From the NCBI GenBank assembly GCA_000436735.1, contig FR887168.1:1-7391 (forward strand): DNA of 7,391 bases. Reading direction: 5' to 3'. Source of the stretch: Firmicutes bacterium CAG:170. GTDB lineage: Bacteria; Bacillota; Clostridia; Oscillospirales; Oscillospiraceae. Each line of letters starts with the position of its first letter. Within the stretch, counting starts at the first letter, position 1. The position numbers and the translations under genes are program-made. Under the pieces are notes generated by a model, which saw nothing but the letters and a program-made list of their open reading frames with translations, ran no database searches and had not been told where the DNA came from. This document shows, one piece after another, positions 5,764-7,391 of this stretch.

Positions 5764-5770
5764 AAAGGAG
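5764..5770 (+). promoter_or_regulatory. Ribosome binding site deciding the major capsid start
   Basis: AAAGGAG lies seven bases upstream of the ATG at 5778. The same frame is open well upstream of this point, across the decoration gene, so this site is what fixes the start at 5778 and gives a 341-residue capsid protein. Confidence 0.85.
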
Positions 5771-5777
5771 AAATATC

Positions 5778-6803
5778 ATGGGTTTTGATACGATCAAGCT
5801 GGAAAAGGGCATGTACCGCGAGAGCGGCAAGTCCTTCACGCAGGTGCTGGAGCAGCTCGACCCCAGCGAAAGCTACAAGGGCACGGCACTGGAGGGCACC
5901 GACGCTTTCCAGCGTCAGCTTAAGCGCTTCGACATCCGCGCCAAGGGCGCGTATTCCGATCCGGTGGAGAAATTCTTCCGCACGATGGAATCGAGCGTCC
6001 TGTTCCCGGAGTATATCGCGCGCGCCGTCCGTCAGGGCATGGAGGAGAACAACGTCCTGCCGAAGATCACCGCGACGACCACGACCATCGACTCCATGGA
6101 CTATCGCAGCGTCTATTCCGTCCCGTCCGAGGAGGACAAGAAGCTGATGCAGGTCGCGGAGGGCGCAAGCATCCCCGCAACGGAGGTCAAGACCAAGAGC
6201 AATCTTGTCCAGCTGCACAAGCGCGGCAGAATGCTGGTGGCGTCCTACGAGGCCATCCGCTTCCAGAAGCTCGACCTGTTCTCGGTCACACTGCGCCAGA
6301 TCGGCGCGTACATCCAGAAGATGCACCTGCAGGACGCGGTGGACGTGCTGGTGAACGGCGACGGCAACGCAAACGCGGCGGAAAAGCTGAAGATCGGCAC
6401 GTCGCCGATGAGCGGTACGAAGGGCACGCTCACCTATGCGCAGCTGGTCGAATTCTGGTCGCAGTTCGATCCGTACACGCTCAACACCATGCTGGTTCCC
6501 GGCGGCACCATGGTCAAGCTGCTGAGTCTGAGCGAGCTTCAGGACGCGGCGGCGGGACTCAACTTCCAGGGCACCGGCGCGCTGGCCACGCCGCTCGGCG
6601 CGGAGCTTGTCCGCAGCGGCTGCGTGACGGACGGCACGATCATCGGTCTTGACCGCCGCTATGCGCTGGAAATGGTGCAGGCGGGCGAGGTCAGCGTCGA
6701 ATACGACAAGCTGATCGACCGTCAGCTGGAGCGCGCCGCCATCACCTCCATCTCCGGCTTCGGCAAGATCATGCCGGAGGCAGCAAAGGTTCTGGTGATC
6801 TGA
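5778..6803 (+). CDS. Major capsid protein, HK97 fold
   Basis: This is the shell subunit of the icosahedral head. The 341-residue product has the HK97-fold layout. The N-terminal region (about 1-70) is charged. An entry segment, SSVLFPEYIARAVRQG, covers 72-87. An E-loop-like stretch lies around 128-150 (EGASIPATEVKTKS and following). The P-domain spine helix covers about 170-192 and ends in VNGDG. The A-domain closes with a strand-rich C terminus (VEYDKLIDRQLERAAITS, about 307-324). The N-terminal part may be a delta-like region trimmed by the neighbouring protease, but the cut site is not visible. The codon choice is strongly C/G-ending, with heavy use of AAG and CAG, as in highly expressed genes. 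The next gene follows immediately after its TGA. Confidence 0.93.
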   Translation: MGFDTIKLEKGMYRESGKSFTQVLEQLDPSESYKGTALEGTDAFQRQLKRFDIRAKGAYSDPVEKFFRTMESSVLFPEYIARAVRQGMEENNVLPKITATTTTIDSMDYRSVYSVPSEEDKKLMQVAEGASIPATEVKTKSNLVQLHKRGRMLVASYEAIRFQKLDLFSVTLRQIGAYIQKMHLQDAVDVLVNGDGNANAAEKLKIGTSPMSGTKGTLTYAQLVEFWSQFDPYTLNTMLVPGGTMVKLLSLSELQDAAAGLNFQGTGALATPLGAELVRSGCVTDGTIIGLDRRYALEMVQAGEVSVEYDKLIDRQLERAAITSISGFGKIMPEAAKVLVI

Positions 6804-7163
6804 TTGGCGATGCTCGACGAGATCTACAAGGTCGCGGCGGTATTTGCCTCCCCCGGCGAGGACGACCGGGAGACGCTGCGGACGCTCTGTACGGCGGCGG
6901 AAACGGAGCTTTCGGCAAGCCTGCGGAAGGACGTCCGGCCAGAGGACTGCCGGGGAAGCTTTCTCTGCGCGGCGGCGATGCTGGCGGCAAGCCACTATAT
7001 CGCGGCGCGGTCGGCGACGCCGTATAAGTCCTTCACGGTGGGCGAGGTGACGGTCACGTCCGGAGGCGAAAACCGCTCCGCGTCGGAGCTGCGGACGCAG
7101 GCGGAGCTGCTGATGCGGCCGTTCTGCACGGGCGGCCGTTTCTTCCTGGGGGTAAGGTCATGA
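6804..7163 (+). CDS. Head-tail connector (adaptor) protein, gp6-like
   Basis: Connector proteins of the HK97 gp6/SPP1 gp15 type form a ring under the portal and prepare the head for tail joining. The product is small (119 residues from TTG at 6804, 117 from ATG at 6810) and mostly alpha-helical. Its pattern, an acidic first helix, then LRTLCTAAETELSASLRKDV and an Ala-rich helix GSFLCAAAMLAASHYIAAR, is usual for these adaptors. A region with FTVGEVTVTSGG follows. The position directly after the major capsid gene is the canonical one. The start is uncertain: TTG is flush with the capsid stop (TGATTG), while ATG lies six bases further on. GGTGA at 6794-6798 could serve either. The stop overlaps the next gene as ATGA. 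Confidence 0.78.
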   Translation: MAMLDEIYKVAAVFASPGEDDRETLRTLCTAAETELSASLRKDVRPEDCRGSFLCAAAMLAASHYIAARSATPYKSFTVGEVTVTSGGENRSASELRTQAELLMRPFCTGGRFFLGVRS

Positions 7164-7391
7164 GGGAAATGATCGCGGAGATCCTTGCGGACTACGGAAG
7201 CGAGGCGGAGATCGAAAACGCGGACGGCACCTGCGCCGTCCGCGCATTTCTCCAACCGGTCACGGCAAAGAGCTGGGACAATATGCGCCGGACGATCCAG
7301 ATGCTCGGCGAGCTTCCGCAGGGGCGCTATCTTTACATCGGCCCGGCGGACAGGCCGCTGACGGATACGGATCGGATCGTCTGCCGCGGCG
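7160..7391 (+). CDS. Head-closure / stopper-type protein, partial at the window edge
   Basis: The frame opens with ATG at 7160 inside the connector stop codon and runs without interruption off the right edge, giving 77 visible codons. The visible part includes VRAFLQPVTAKSWDNMRR (about residues 27-44), LGELPQGRYLYIGPADRPL (about 49-67) and DRIVC. The pattern of short beta strands ending in a ligand-free turn before a presumed RYEV-like strand resembles small head-completion proteins that follow connectors in PBSX-like and Clostridial prophages. The C terminus is not seen, so length and family cannot be confirmed. The role rests on position and this resemblance. Confidence 0.65.
   Translation, partial: MREMIAEILADYGSEAEIENADGTCAVRAFLQPVTAKSWDNMRRTIQMLGELPQGRYLYIGPADRPLTDTDRIVCRG

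Noticed and set aside
5487..5777. In-frame upstream extension of the major capsid gene
   Set aside because: The extra 97 residues are Arg/Gly-rich low-complexity sequence overlapping the small head protein gene in another frame. The ATG at 5778 has its own well-spaced Shine-Dalgarno.
5640..6995. A 451-codon minus-strand frame across the major capsid gene
   Set aside because: It is a shadow of the capsid codon bias, with an Arg/Leu/Ala/Asp-rich product and no recognisable motif.
1..7391. CRISPR arrays, tRNA or rRNA genes, insertion sequences, toxin-antitoxin or other defence genes
   Set aside because: No regularly spaced repeats, cloverleaf-like segments, transposase or integrase motifs, or defence-type domains were seen on either strand.

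Overview
The window reads as a junction between a bacterial housekeeping locus and the start of a tailed-phage packaging and head module. The DNA is GC-rich throughout. The glycine riboswitch leader, strong Shine-Dalgarno sites, a consensus sigma-A-type promoter and the style of the phage proteins (PBSX/HK97-like, as in prophages of Clostridia) suggest a GC-rich gut Firmicute, perhaps of the Oscillospiraceae. That assignment is inference from style, not from a search.

Left part (about 1-1680, minus strand): glyA, serine hydroxymethyltransferase, is complete. Going with its transcription, it has a consensus promoter (1674-1647), a leader with a small hairpin (1615-1590), a single glycine riboswitch aptamer (1580-1508), an intrinsic terminator (1481-1449), a ribosome binding site, the gene, and a 14-bp-stem terminator (73-37). 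Part of the aptamer is complementary to the 5' arm of the leader terminator, so termination control by glycine is likely. The direction of the response is a real question.

Middle (about 1680-1826): a short GC-rich stretch dense in inverted repeats. It includes a plus-strand terminator-like hairpin with T7 that has no plus-strand gene upstream of it in the window. No promoter for the phage genes is evident here.

Right part (1827-7391, plus strand): a tightly packed operon in canonical phage order: reduced small terminase, PBSX-type large terminase, portal, prohead protease with a zinc-knuckle insertion and a helical tail, small putative decoration protein, HK97-fold major capsid protein, head-tail connector, and a head-closure-type protein cut by the window edge. 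Several junctions overlap (11 bp, and ATGA twice), which implies translational coupling. The products would package DNA into a procapsid and close it for tail joining. Integrase, repressor, replication and lysis genes are not in view. The window cannot tell whether this is a prophage with its packaging end at the host junction, a decayed prophage, or a domesticated particle-forming cassette. I see nothing that proves a wholly new system; the most unusual points are the riboswitch architecture, the structured gap before the terminase, and the reduced or embellished packaging and protease proteins.
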